A stretch of 5,763 nucleotides of DNA from Sphingobacteriia bacterium. Its GTDB lineage: Bacteria; Bacteroidota; Bacteroidia; Chitinophagales; Chitinophagaceae. Both the position numbers and the translations under genes were made by a program. Location: the NCBI GenBank assembly GCA_004294465.1, contig REAV01000045.1:1-5763 (forward strand), given 5' to 3'. Positions 1-5,763 of this stretch are shown here, in pieces (position 1 is the first letter of the stretch; every line of letters begins with the position of its first letter). The notes under the pieces are model-generated. The model was not told where the DNA came from. It did no database searches and saw only the letters and a list, made by a program, of their open reading frames with translations.

Positions 1-621
1 ATACTTTTTTGTAATACTATTTCTATATGCGTCTACATCATTGTCTAATTGCAAAATCGTATTCCGTAATCTCAACGAATCTGCAGGATTACTCAGTTTT
101 GCTTTATATTCCGATTCTAACTGCTGTCTTTCTCTTCCTTTTTCGGTAGAATATTGAGAGTACTGTTTAAAAATATCATTATCGAAAGAACCAGTAATGA
201 TGAATTTTTCTTTTTGAGCAGTATCAGCACTAATGGTAAACTGTTGTATGTCATCCATCAACAATTCAAATTGAATGGTATAATTAGGAGATACTACAAA
301 ATAAATCCCCCCAGTGAGCTTTTTGTCACCCTTAAAAACACCCATGCTTTTTTCGTTGAGCTTACAGGAATCTACCAAGGTCATGCTTTTCCCAAAATGG
401 CTGCCCAGATAAACCGTACAGTTTTTCAAAGGGGTTAAAGTAATGGGTATCAGATGACCCTTATTTGGAGCAGGCTTTGAGGCAACAGAAACTGTTTTTG
501 CAGCTGATTCTCCTGATTTTGTGGATCGAGGATCAGTTTTAGCAACTGTCGCTGCCGATTTTTGTGCTGATGTTGCAACAGTAATCAATAAAAAACAGCA
601 TTGGATCAATAAAAAACGCAT
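1..621 (-). CDS. Exported DUF5106/DUF4369-like protein, probable N-terminal part of a TlpA-type thioredoxin-fold protein (partial)
   Basis: Reading the minus strand from the ATG at 621-619 gives 207 codons with no stop to the window edge; the C-terminus is outside. Residues 1-19 form a Sec signal peptide (MRFLLIQ, a hydrophobic FLLITVA core, likely cleavage after TSA before Q20). Residues 20-55 are a low-complexity linker rich in Lys, Ser, Ala, Thr and Pro. From about residue 56 a beta-rich segment follows, with the pattern ITLTPLKNCTVYLG, a LVDSCKLNE stretch, FKGDKKLTGGIYFVV and FELLMDDIQQFTIS; residues 138-207 become charged and helical. This pattern resembles the N-terminal module (DUF4369/DUF5106) of Bacteroidota periplasmic proteins that usually end in a thioredoxin domain. 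The thioredoxin part is not visible, so a redox role is inference. The gene is divergent from rlmD across 53 bases. Frame and start are well supported; the family is moderately so. Confidence 0.8.
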   Translation of the reverse strand, partial: MRFLLIQCCFLLITVATSAQKSAATVAKTDPRSTKSGESAAKTVSVASKPAPNKGHLIPITLTPLKNCTVYLGSHFGKSMTLVDSCKLNEKSMGVFKGDKKLTGGIYFVVSPNYTIQFELLMDDIQQFTISADTAQKEKFIITGSFDNDIFKQYSQYSTEKGRERQQLESEYKAKLSNPADSLRLRNTILQLDNDVDAYRNSITKKY

Positions 622-637
622 AGACTTAAATTGACGA

Positions 638-645
638 TAAAAATA
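638..645 (-). promoter_or_regulatory. Weak candidate -7 element for the minus-strand exported-protein gene
   Basis: On the minus strand, positions 645 to 638 read TATTTTTA, seven of eight matches to the Bacteroidota -7 consensus TAnnTTTG. It ends 16 bases before the ATG at 621, which would give a leader of roughly ten bases. The area is very AT-rich, so a chance match is quite possible, and I see no well-spaced TTG -33 element. Confidence 0.25.
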
Positions 646-661
646 AGTAAATATTCGGGCT

Positions 662-669
662 TACCTTTG
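662..669 (+). promoter_or_regulatory. Bacteroidota-type -7 promoter element upstream of rlmD
   Basis: TACCTTTG is an exact match to the TAnnTTTG element used by the primary sigma factor of Bacteroidota. It ends five bases before the GTG start at 675, placing the expected transcription start at or within a base or two of the start codon. The nearest upstream TTG (631-633) is 28 bases away, longer than the usual 17-23, so no good -33 element is visible. It would drive rlmD and probably the two rhomboid genes behind it. Confidence 0.6.
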
Positions 670-674
670 CTCCA

Positions 675-2096
675 GTGAGAAAGCAACGAAAAACAGTAGT
701 ATTAGAAAAGATTCTGGTACAAGACTATGCAGCCGAAGGAAAATCTTTGGCTCGGGTAGACGGTAAAGTGGTATTTATAGAAGGTGCCGTTCCTGGAGAT
801 ATTGTAGACGTTCAATTGTCTAAAAATAAAGCGGACTGGGCCGAGGGCCATACCATTCATATCCATGAGCTATCTGCAGACAGGGTCACCCCCTTTTGTG
901 AACATTTTGGTGTTTGCGGAGGTTGCCAATGGCAAATGCTCCCATATGAAAAACAATTGTTTTACAAACAAAAGCAAGTAACCGATAACCTTACCCGTAT
1001 TGCAAAAGTAGCTTTACCACCTATTCAACCCATTATTGGTGCTGATTTTACAGAACAATACCGTAATAAAATGGAGTATACTTTCGCTACCAGAAAATAT
1101 ATTCCTACAGAAGAATTTCGCAGAATGAAAGCTGCAGGAGCTTCATTTGACAATCAACCAGGAGCAGCAGGTTTTCATGTTCGAGGATTTTTTGATAAAG
1201 TAGTAGAGATTGATACTTGTTTTTTACAATCTGAGCCAAGCAATTTTATTCGTAAAAGAATTGCAGCATTTGTAGTAGAACGTGGGCTACCTTTTTATGA
1301 TATTAAAAAGCATGAAGGTTGGATCAGGAATTTATTGATTCGGAATAGCACTATTGGAGAGTTAATGGTAAATGTGGTAATCGCTTATGAGGACGAAGCC
1401 AATCGTATTGCCCTTCTCGATTTACTATTGAAAGAATTTCCCCAGATAACTACCTTGCTTTATACTATCAATAGCAAAAAAAATGATAGCCTTCAAGACC
1501 AAAACCCCATTACCTATTTTGGCAAAGGATTTATCATGGAGCAGTTAGAGGACCTTCAATTTAAGATCAGCCCTAAATCTTTTTTTCAAACCAATACCAA
1601 GCAAGCTGAAAAATTATATGCTGTGACCCGTGAATTTGCAGAACTAAACGGGAGCCAACTTGTTTATGATTTATATTGTGGCACAGGTAGTATTGGTTTA
1701 TTTGTGAGTAAGATGGCAAAAAAATTGATAGGTGTAGAATTGGTGGCAGATGCCATAGAGGATGCAAAGGAAAATGCAGCAATCAATATAGTAACACATG
1801 CCGAATTTTTTGCTGGAGATGTAATTGATATTTGTGATGATGCTTTTTTTGAAAAACATGGCAAGCCCGATGTAGTTATAACAGATCCTCCAAGAGCTGG
1901 CATGCACGAAAAGTTGGTGAAAAAATTATTGGAAATGGAAGCGCCAACCGTTGTTTATGTAAGCTGTAATCCAGCAACACAAGCGAGAGACCTTGGTTTA
2001 CTAAGTGAAAAATATCAGGTAACAAAAATTCAACCAGTAGATATGTTTCCTCATACCTTGCATATTGAAAATGTTGTACAACTGAAATTAATTTAA
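675..2096 (+). CDS. rlmD: 23S rRNA (uracil-5-)-methyltransferase, RlmD/RumA type
   Basis: SAM-dependent enzyme making 5-methyluridine in 23S rRNA (U1939 in E. coli numbering for RlmD); cytoplasmic. The 473 residues contain an N-terminal TRAM-like RNA-binding domain (about 5-65), a [4Fe-4S] ligand set Cys75, Cys81, Cys84 (CX5CX2C) with Cys182, a central beta domain, and a C-terminal Rossmann methyltransferase domain. Visible motifs are SFFQTN (Gln305), the SAM loop DLYCGTGSIG (332-341), TDPPRAG (403-409), the catalytic nucleophile Cys431 in VSCNP, and Glu465 in HIENVVQL as probable general base. All key residues are intact. Length exceeds the 433 residues of E. coli RlmD, partly from extra sequence at about 143-168. 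The start is GTG: an in-frame stop lies at 648, no ATG/TTG/GTG lies between, and the next Met is residue 88, past the iron-sulfur cysteines. RlmD is preferred over TrmA because of the TRAM domain and cluster; the exact target uridine, or dual RlmCD-like specificity, cannot be read from sequence. Confidence 0.93.
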   Translation: MRKQRKTVVLEKILVQDYAAEGKSLARVDGKVVFIEGAVPGDIVDVQLSKNKADWAEGHTIHIHELSADRVTPFCEHFGVCGGCQWQMLPYEKQLFYKQKQVTDNLTRIAKVALPPIQPIIGADFTEQYRNKMEYTFATRKYIPTEEFRRMKAAGASFDNQPGAAGFHVRGFFDKVVEIDTCFLQSEPSNFIRKRIAAFVVERGLPFYDIKKHEGWIRNLLIRNSTIGELMVNVVIAYEDEANRIALLDLLLKEFPQITTLLYTINSKKNDSLQDQNPITYFGKGFIMEQLEDLQFKISPKSFFQTNTKQAEKLYAVTREFAELNGSQLVYDLYCGTGSIGLFVSKMAKKLIGVELVADAIEDAKENAAINIVTHAEFFAGDVIDICDDAFFEKHGKPDVVITDPPRAGMHEKLVKKLLEMEAPTVVYVSCNPATQARDLGLLSEKYQVTKIQPVDMFPHTLHIENVVQLKLI

Positions 2097-2100
2097 TAAG

Positions 2101-2943
2101 ATGACCGAATTCAGACCCAGTAGATTTGAAATTTTACCAGCAGTTGTAAAAAATCTGTTGATCATTAACGGACTATTTTTTTTGGCTCAAAATAGTTTGT
2201 CTGGGCCAAATGGTTTTTTTGATTTTGAGGCAATTTTTGCATTGCATGGATGGCAGAGCCCTTTATTCAGACCTTGGCAATTGGTTACCCATATGTTTTT
2301 ACATGGCGACTTTGGGCATATTTTAGGAAATATGTTTGCCTTATGGATGTTTGGATCGATACTGGAAAACCTTTGGGGACCTAAACGATTTCTGACATTT
2401 TATTTGATTTGTGGACTAGGCGCAGCATTGATTCACTTATTGTTTTTGAGTTACGAATTTATTCCATTGACCAATAGTTTTGAAGCAATTGCCCGAATGC
2501 AAGATTCCGGAGGTCCTGCATTTAATAATGCCATGATTCGCTTCATAGATAAATACAATATTCTTTTTACTGAGCATCAAGCGGTAATTGACAATTTAAA
2601 AATGAATCCAGACGACACTGCTTCTAGTGCTCAGATGTTTGAATTGTTAAAAAGTTACTACGAACGCAATATCAATACAGCTACTATTGGAGCCAGTGGT
2701 GCGGTTTTTGGGGTATTGGCTGCATTTGTTTACCTATTTCCTAATACCTATATATATGTTTATTTCTTAATTCCGGTTAAAGCCAAATGGATTGGGTTAA
2801 TGTATTTTGCCTATGAATTAATTTTTGCAGTAAGAAATACAGCTGGAGACAATGTGGCTCGCTGGGCCCATGTGGGAGGAGCCATTGTTGGTTTAATCAT
2901 TGTACTTACTTGGAACAAAACCAATAAAAAAACGTTGTATTAG
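2101..2943 (+). CDS. Rhomboid family intramembrane serine protease (catalytically intact)
   Basis: Inner-membrane protease that cuts transmembrane substrates within or near the bilayer. The 280 residues fit a six-TM rhomboid core: TM1 about 14-30, TM2 72-90, TM3 97-118, TM4 197-213, TM5 228-245, TM6 256-271. The oxyanion-loop signature is in HGDFGHILGN (His73 and Asn77, matching His150/Asn154 of E. coli GlpG). The nucleophile is Ser199 in TIGASGAVFG (codon AGT at 2695-2697), and the base is His257 in ARWAHVGG. All are present, so activity is expected. An unusually long hydrophilic segment of about 75 residues (119-194) separates TM3 from TM4, where GlpG has only a short loop. The start ATG lies four bases after the rlmD stop, and the next rhomboid gene starts one base after this gene ends, suggesting cotranscription. 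No Shine-Dalgarno is seen. Natural substrates are unknown. Confidence 0.93.
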   Translation: MTEFRPSRFEILPAVVKNLLIINGLFFLAQNSLSGPNGFFDFEAIFALHGWQSPLFRPWQLVTHMFLHGDFGHILGNMFALWMFGSILENLWGPKRFLTFYLICGLGAALIHLLFLSYEFIPLTNSFEAIARMQDSGGPAFNNAMIRFIDKYNILFTEHQAVIDNLKMNPDDTASSAQMFELLKSYYERNINTATIGASGAVFGVLAAFVYLFPNTYIYVYFLIPVKAKWIGLMYFAYELIFAVRNTAGDNVARWAHVGGAIVGLIIVLTWNKTNKKTLY

Positions 2944-2944
2944 T

Positions 2945-3868
2945 ATGTCTACAGATTCTTACAAATCAACGAAGAAGATATTACTGGGTCAAGACAACAA
3001 TGCATTGGTCATGTTGTTTGCCATCAACACCTTGGTATTTGTATTGATCAACTTTGTAAAAATTGTTTATTTTCTATCTGATATTCCTATTGAATTCTTC
3101 TATAAACAGATACTTGACTGGTTCACTATGCCCGCCATTCCTGCATCATTATGGGTAAAGCCATGGACCATTCTCACCCATATGTTTACCCATTACAGTA
3201 TCTGGCATTTATTGTCTACTTGCATGTGGTTATGGGCTTTTGGTTATGTTTTACAAGATTTAGCAGGCAATAATAAATTAATTCCGATCTATTTATACGG
3301 TGGATTTGTAGGGGCATTAGCCTTTTTGTTAATGAACAACCTATTTCCTGCCATGGAAAGAAATATTGCTACCACTGCTCCTTTATTAGGAGGAGGCGCT
3401 GCGGTAATGGCTGTAGCAGTAGCAACAACCACTTTAGCACCAGACTACAGAATTTTCCCTTTAATTAATGGCGGTATTCCTTTGTGGGTGCTCACATTGA
3501 TTTTCGTTGCAATAGATTTTGCTTCATTGGCAAGCGGTAATGGAGGAATTGCTGCAGCTCATTTAGCTGGCGGAGTAATGGGTTTCTTGTTTGTGAAAGC
3601 ATTACATAAAGGATCTGATTGGGGTGCCTGGATGATTCAGTTGGTTCATTGGCTAGATGATTTATTCAGCCCAGAAAAAAAGCATCAACAAAAAAAGCAT
3701 GCTGAAAAACATTTCTATAGAAATAATAGAAAGCCTTACGAAAAAATTGCCCATATTACCCAACAGCGATTGGATGAAATTCTCGATAAAATCAATCTGC
3801 ACGGCTACTCTTTTTTAACTGATGAAGAAAAAGCATTCTTGCAAAGAGCCAGTAATGATGAGGACTAA
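2945..3868 (+). CDS. Rhomboid-fold membrane protein lacking the catalytic serine (probable pseudo-rhomboid), DUF6576-like C-terminal tail
   Basis: 307 residues with six predicted TM segments: about 20-45, 84-104, 112-132, 148-164, 178-195 and 202-220. It aligns with the upstream rhomboid: TLVFV in TM1, ILTHMFTHYSIWHLL before TM2, and AAAHLAGGVMGF in TM6 with His206 kept. Where the neighbour has GASGAVFGV, this protein has GGGAAVMAV, so the nucleophile position is Gly151 (codon GGC, 3395-3397); the oxyanion-loop Asn position is Thr92 (ACT, 3218-3220). By rhomboid chemistry it should not be a protease; a binding, chaperone or regulatory role like other pseudo-rhomboids is inference. After TM6, residues 240-265 are strongly basic, followed by a helical tail (266-303, QQRLDEILDKINLHGYSFLT then EEKAFL) resembling the cytoplasmic DUF6576-type module on Bacteroidota rhomboids. 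The chosen ATG is one base past the upstream stop; a TTG start at 2900 would add 15 residues overlapping the upstream gene and is disfavoured. Confidence 0.88.
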   Translation: MSTDSYKSTKKILLGQDNNALVMLFAINTLVFVLINFVKIVYFLSDIPIEFFYKQILDWFTMPAIPASLWVKPWTILTHMFTHYSIWHLLSTCMWLWAFGYVLQDLAGNNKLIPIYLYGGFVGALAFLLMNNLFPAMERNIATTAPLLGGGAAVMAVAVATTTLAPDYRIFPLINGGIPLWVLTLIFVAIDFASLASGNGGIAAAHLAGGVMGFLFVKALHKGSDWGAWMIQLVHWLDDLFSPEKKHQQKKHAEKHFYRNNRKPYEKIAHITQQRLDEILDKINLHGYSFLTDEEKAFLQRASNDED

Positions 3869-3918
3869 AATCATTTCCCCAATTTAGTTTACAAGTAACT
3901 ATCAAACTGTTTTTTTGG

Positions 3919-3926
3919 TATTTTTA
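3919..3926 (+). promoter_or_regulatory. Candidate -7 element upstream of the EEP-domain gene
   Basis: TATTTTTA matches TAnnTTTG at seven of eight bases and ends three bases before the ATG at 3930. Its spacing resembles the elements before rlmD and cysS, which favours a real promoter and a nearly leaderless transcript. No -33 TTTG lies at the usual distance, and the surrounding T-run makes chance matches likely. Confidence 0.35.
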
Positions 3927-3929
3927 ACT

Positions 3930-5033
3930 ATGGCTAAGGGCTGGTTAAGAAGAACTACTAAATCAATCATCATTTCAATCAATATTGTATTGGCAATGAT
4001 TTTTTTGGTTGCAGCATTATCGCCCTATATTAACCCCACTCGTTTTTGGTTGCATGGTTTCTTTTCGTTGATAACACCTTACCTCATATTGGTATTGATT
4101 TTGTTTATTTTATTTTGGTTAATCAGTCGCCCAAAATGGGCCCTGCTTTCCTTGATTGCCTTATGTATTGGATGGAAACAAATTCCTGTAGTTTTCGCCT
4201 GGAGTGGAGATTCAGGTTTTAGTAAAAGAAAAGCAGAAAATACTTTTAGAATGGTTGATTGGAATATTCAAAGTTTCAATGGGCTATCTAAAAATAGCGA
4301 AGCCAAAAAAAGAAATCGGATTGAAGTAGCTGCTTCTATCTTGCAACGATATCCAGATATTATTTGTTTGCAGGAATTTAATACAGCTCATTCAGAAAAT
4401 AATATTGATTTATTTAAGCAAACCCATCCCTATTATTATTTTTCGAAAGATTATGCTGGCAATTCAGGGGATTATCAATCCGGTTGTATCATCTTTTCTA
4501 AATATCCTGTAATTGATACAGGTAAAATTAAATTTCCATTGGCAGAGAGTTTAATTTATGTAGATATTGTAAAAGGCCCTGATACCCTAAGAATTTTTAC
4601 TACTCATTTACAATCTTTTAAATTCAAGAAAGGCGATTACGATGATATGGAGAAAATCAAAGAAACCAATAATGGTGCTTTTTCTGCTTCAAAAAATTTA
4701 ATGCGCAAAATGAAAAGGGCTTATCAAAAAAGAGGCGTCCAGGCAGATTTGGTTCAAAAAGCAATTGAAGAAAGTCCTTATCCAAGCGTCATTACTGGAG
4801 ATTTTAACGATGTTCCCAATTCTTACACCTATTTTAACATTCGGGGAGAAATGCAGGATGCTTTTTTGAAAAAAGATTTTGGGATAGGTAGAACCTTTAT
4901 TTCATTGGCTCCCACTTTAAGAATAGATTATATTTTAGCAGGCAATCAATTTGAAATTAAGCAGTTTGATATGGTAGACGAAGCATTAAGTGACCATATT
5001 ATGTTACTTGCTGATATTCGTTTAAAAAAATAA
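3930..5033 (+). CDS. Membrane-anchored endonuclease/exonuclease/phosphatase (EEP) family protein
   Basis: Predicted metal-dependent phosphoesterase of the DNase I/exonuclease III/sphingomyelinase fold; its substrate (nucleic acid, phospholipid or inositol phosphate) cannot be assigned. The 367 residues begin with a basic MAKGWLRRTTK stretch, then three TM segments (about 12-31, 46-66, 68-86) and the EEP domain (105-366). By the positive-inside rule the domain should be periplasmic. The active-site set is complete: Asn112 in DWNIQSF, Glu149 in CLQEF, His226 in TTHLQS, Asp291 and Asn293 in TGDFND, Asp333 in RIDYIL, and Asp355-His356 in SDH. A basic helical insertion (about 230-285) lies between the THL and GDFND motifs. 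The ATG at 3930 is chosen over an in-frame TTG at 3915 because it gives the usual basic N-terminus and a TAnnTTTG-like element lies just upstream. It follows the pseudo-rhomboid by 61 bases and ends 15 bases before cysS. Confidence 0.88.
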   Translation: MAKGWLRRTTKSIIISINIVLAMIFLVAALSPYINPTRFWLHGFFSLITPYLILVLILFILFWLISRPKWALLSLIALCIGWKQIPVVFAWSGDSGFSKRKAENTFRMVDWNIQSFNGLSKNSEAKKRNRIEVAASILQRYPDIICLQEFNTAHSENNIDLFKQTHPYYYFSKDYAGNSGDYQSGCIIFSKYPVIDTGKIKFPLAESLIYVDIVKGPDTLRIFTTHLQSFKFKKGDYDDMEKIKETNNGAFSASKNLMRKMKRAYQKRGVQADLVQKAIEESPYPSVITGDFNDVPNSYTYFNIRGEMQDAFLKKDFGIGRTFISLAPTLRIDYILAGNQFEIKQFDMVDEALSDHIMLLADIRLKK

Positions 5034-5035
5034 AA

Positions 5036-5043
5036 TACTTTCG
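5036..5043 (+). promoter_or_regulatory. Candidate -7 promoter element upstream of cysS
   Basis: TACTTTCG matches TAnnTTTG at seven of eight bases and begins three bases after the EEP-gene stop codon. It ends five bases before the cysS ATG, the same spacing as for rlmD, so the transcript would begin at or next to the start codon. A TTG at 5008-5010 lies 25 bases upstream, slightly beyond the usual -33 spacing. cysS may also receive read-through from the EEP gene. Confidence 0.45.
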
Positions 5044-5048
5044 CGTAC

Positions 5049-5763
5049 ATGTCACTTAAAGTATATAATTCTCTTACAAGACAAAAAGAAGTATTTCAGC
5101 CCATTAATCCTCCTTATGTAGGCATGTATGTGTGTGGCCCAACTGTGAGTGGCGAAAGTCATTTAGGGCATGCAAGGCCCTTTATTACATTTGATGTATT
5201 GTATAGATACCTTATGCATTTGGGCTATAAAGTACGCTATGTAAGAAATATTACCGATGCAGGTCATTTTGAGGAAGAAGGTAGAGAAGCAGAAGATAAA
5301 ATTAGTACAAAAGCTATTTTAGAAAAATTGGAACCGATGGAATTGGTGCAGAAATACACCAATCTTTACCATTGGGCAATGAGTCAATTCAATAATCTAC
5401 CTCCAAGCATCGAACCAACTGCAACAGGACATATTGTGGAGCAAATTGAAATGATCAAAAAAATCATTGCAGATGGATATGCTTATGAGGCCAATGGGTC
5501 GGTTTATTTTAATGTAGAAAAATACAATATTGATTTTTCTGCAAAAGGCCAGCCTTACGGAATTTTAAGTGGAAGAATAGTAGAGGATCAAATAGAAAGT
5601 ACTCGTGAACTAGATAACCAAGACGAGAAACAAAATAAAAATGATTTTGCGCTTTGGAAAAAAGCCCCTGCCGAACATATCATGCGCTGGCAAAGTCCAT
5701 GGGGAGAAGGTTTCCCTGGATGGCATATTGAATGTTCTGCGATGAGTACTAAATATTTAGGAG
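5049..5763 (+). CDS. cysS: Cysteinyl-tRNA synthetase (N-terminal part, truncated by window edge)
   Basis: Class I aminoacyl-tRNA synthetase that charges tRNA-Cys with cysteine in the cytoplasm; essential for translation. The visible 238 residues (about half of the usual 460-500) include the start MSLKVYNSL, the first zinc ligand Cys29 in YVCGPTV, the HIGH signature as HLGH (38-41) followed by ARPFITFDV, the RNITDAGH segment (66-73), DFALWK (199-204), and GWHIECSAM with the second zinc ligand Cys229. The remaining zinc ligands, the KMSKS loop and the anticodon-binding region lie beyond the right edge. Residues about 178-198 form a highly charged insertion (many Glu, Asp, Gln, Lys and Asn) between GILSGR and DFALWK, longer than in E. 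coli CysS. The ATG at 5049 is the natural family start and sits 15 bases after the upstream stop. No frameshift is seen. Confidence 0.97.
   Translation, partial: MSLKVYNSLTRQKEVFQPINPPYVGMYVCGPTVSGESHLGHARPFITFDVLYRYLMHLGYKVRYVRNITDAGHFEEEGREAEDKISTKAILEKLEPMELVQKYTNLYHWAMSQFNNLPPSIEPTATGHIVEQIEMIKKIIADGYAYEANGSVYFNVEKYNIDFSAKGQPYGILSGRIVEDQIESTRELDNQDEKQNKNDFALWKKAPAEHIMRWQSPWGEGFPGWHIECSAMSTKYLG

Noticed and set aside
154..438. Plus-strand open frame of 94 codons
   Set aside because: It lies wholly antisense to the 207-codon minus-strand gene, which has a signal peptide and a recognisable domain pattern; the plus frame resembles no known protein and has no promoter-like element.
622..674. 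Riboswitch or structured leader in the divergent gap
   Set aside because: Only 53 bases separate the two start codons, and they are filled by AT-rich promoter-like sequence with no significant inverted repeat.
1573..1907. Three minus-strand open frames of 69-79 codons inside rlmD
   Set aside because: They are antisense to the methyltransferase domain, overlap each other in different frames and show no recognisable domain; they are shadows of rlmD.
2900..2944. Upstream TTG start extending the second rhomboid by 15 residues
   Set aside because: It would overlap the end of the first rhomboid gene by 44 bases, and the added residues are only a frame-shifted reading of it; the ATG at 2945 has normal operon spacing.
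3530..3538. An Ala-Ser-Gly (residues 196-198) in the second rhomboid as an alternative catalytic serine
   Set aside because: It is in the loop between TM5 and TM6, nine residues before His206, not at the start of TM4 where rhomboids carry GxSG; the TM4 equivalent is clearly GGGAAVMAV.
3885..3916. Possible rho-independent terminator after the pseudo-rhomboid (AGTTT at 3886-3890, AAACT at 3904-3908, then seven T)
   Set aside because: The stem is only five A/T-rich pairs around a 13-base loop, too weak for a confident terminator; the T-run is ordinary for this AT-rich gap. It could still act weakly, and an RNA 3'-end map would decide.

Overview
The window looks like a core chromosomal stretch from a member of the Bacteroidota, perhaps near the Chitinophagaceae. 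The evidence is AT-rich DNA, TAnnTTTG-type promoter elements instead of -35/-10 boxes, no Shine-Dalgarno sequences, and families typical of the phylum (a DUF5106-type exported protein, paired rhomboids with a C-terminal helical tail, and a membrane-anchored EEP-fold protein). The placement below phylum is inference.

Layout: positions 1-621 (minus strand) hold the N-terminal 207 codons of an exported protein whose remainder lies off the left edge. A 53-base divergent gap follows. Then, on the plus strand, come an RlmD-type 23S rRNA m5U methyltransferase (675-2096), an intact rhomboid protease (2101-2943) and a second rhomboid-fold protein lacking the catalytic serine (2945-3868). The gaps between these three are 4 and 1 bases, so they are probably one transcription unit. 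After a 61-base gap lies a three-TM protein with an endonuclease/exonuclease/phosphatase (EEP) domain (3930-5033). The first 238 codons of cysteinyl-tRNA synthetase (5049-5763) run off the right edge. No stretch over 300 bases lacks a gene. I see no RNA gene, mobile element or CRISPR array.

How the genes relate: RlmD and CysRS are translation housekeeping genes. Between them sit three membrane proteins (active rhomboid, inactive rhomboid, membrane-tethered EEP hydrolase). A functional link among these three is plausible from the tandem arrangement but not shown by the sequence.

Most notable observations: (i) an active rhomboid is followed one base later by a pseudo-rhomboid that kept the TM6 histidine but has Gly for the nucleophile Ser and Thr for the oxyanion-hole Asn; (ii) three plus-strand starts (GTG 675, ATG 3930, ATG 5049) have a TAnnTTTG-like element ending only 3-5 bases upstream, which predicts leaderless or nearly leaderless mRNAs. 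I found no convincing evidence of a wholly new system; the rhomboid pair is the best lead.
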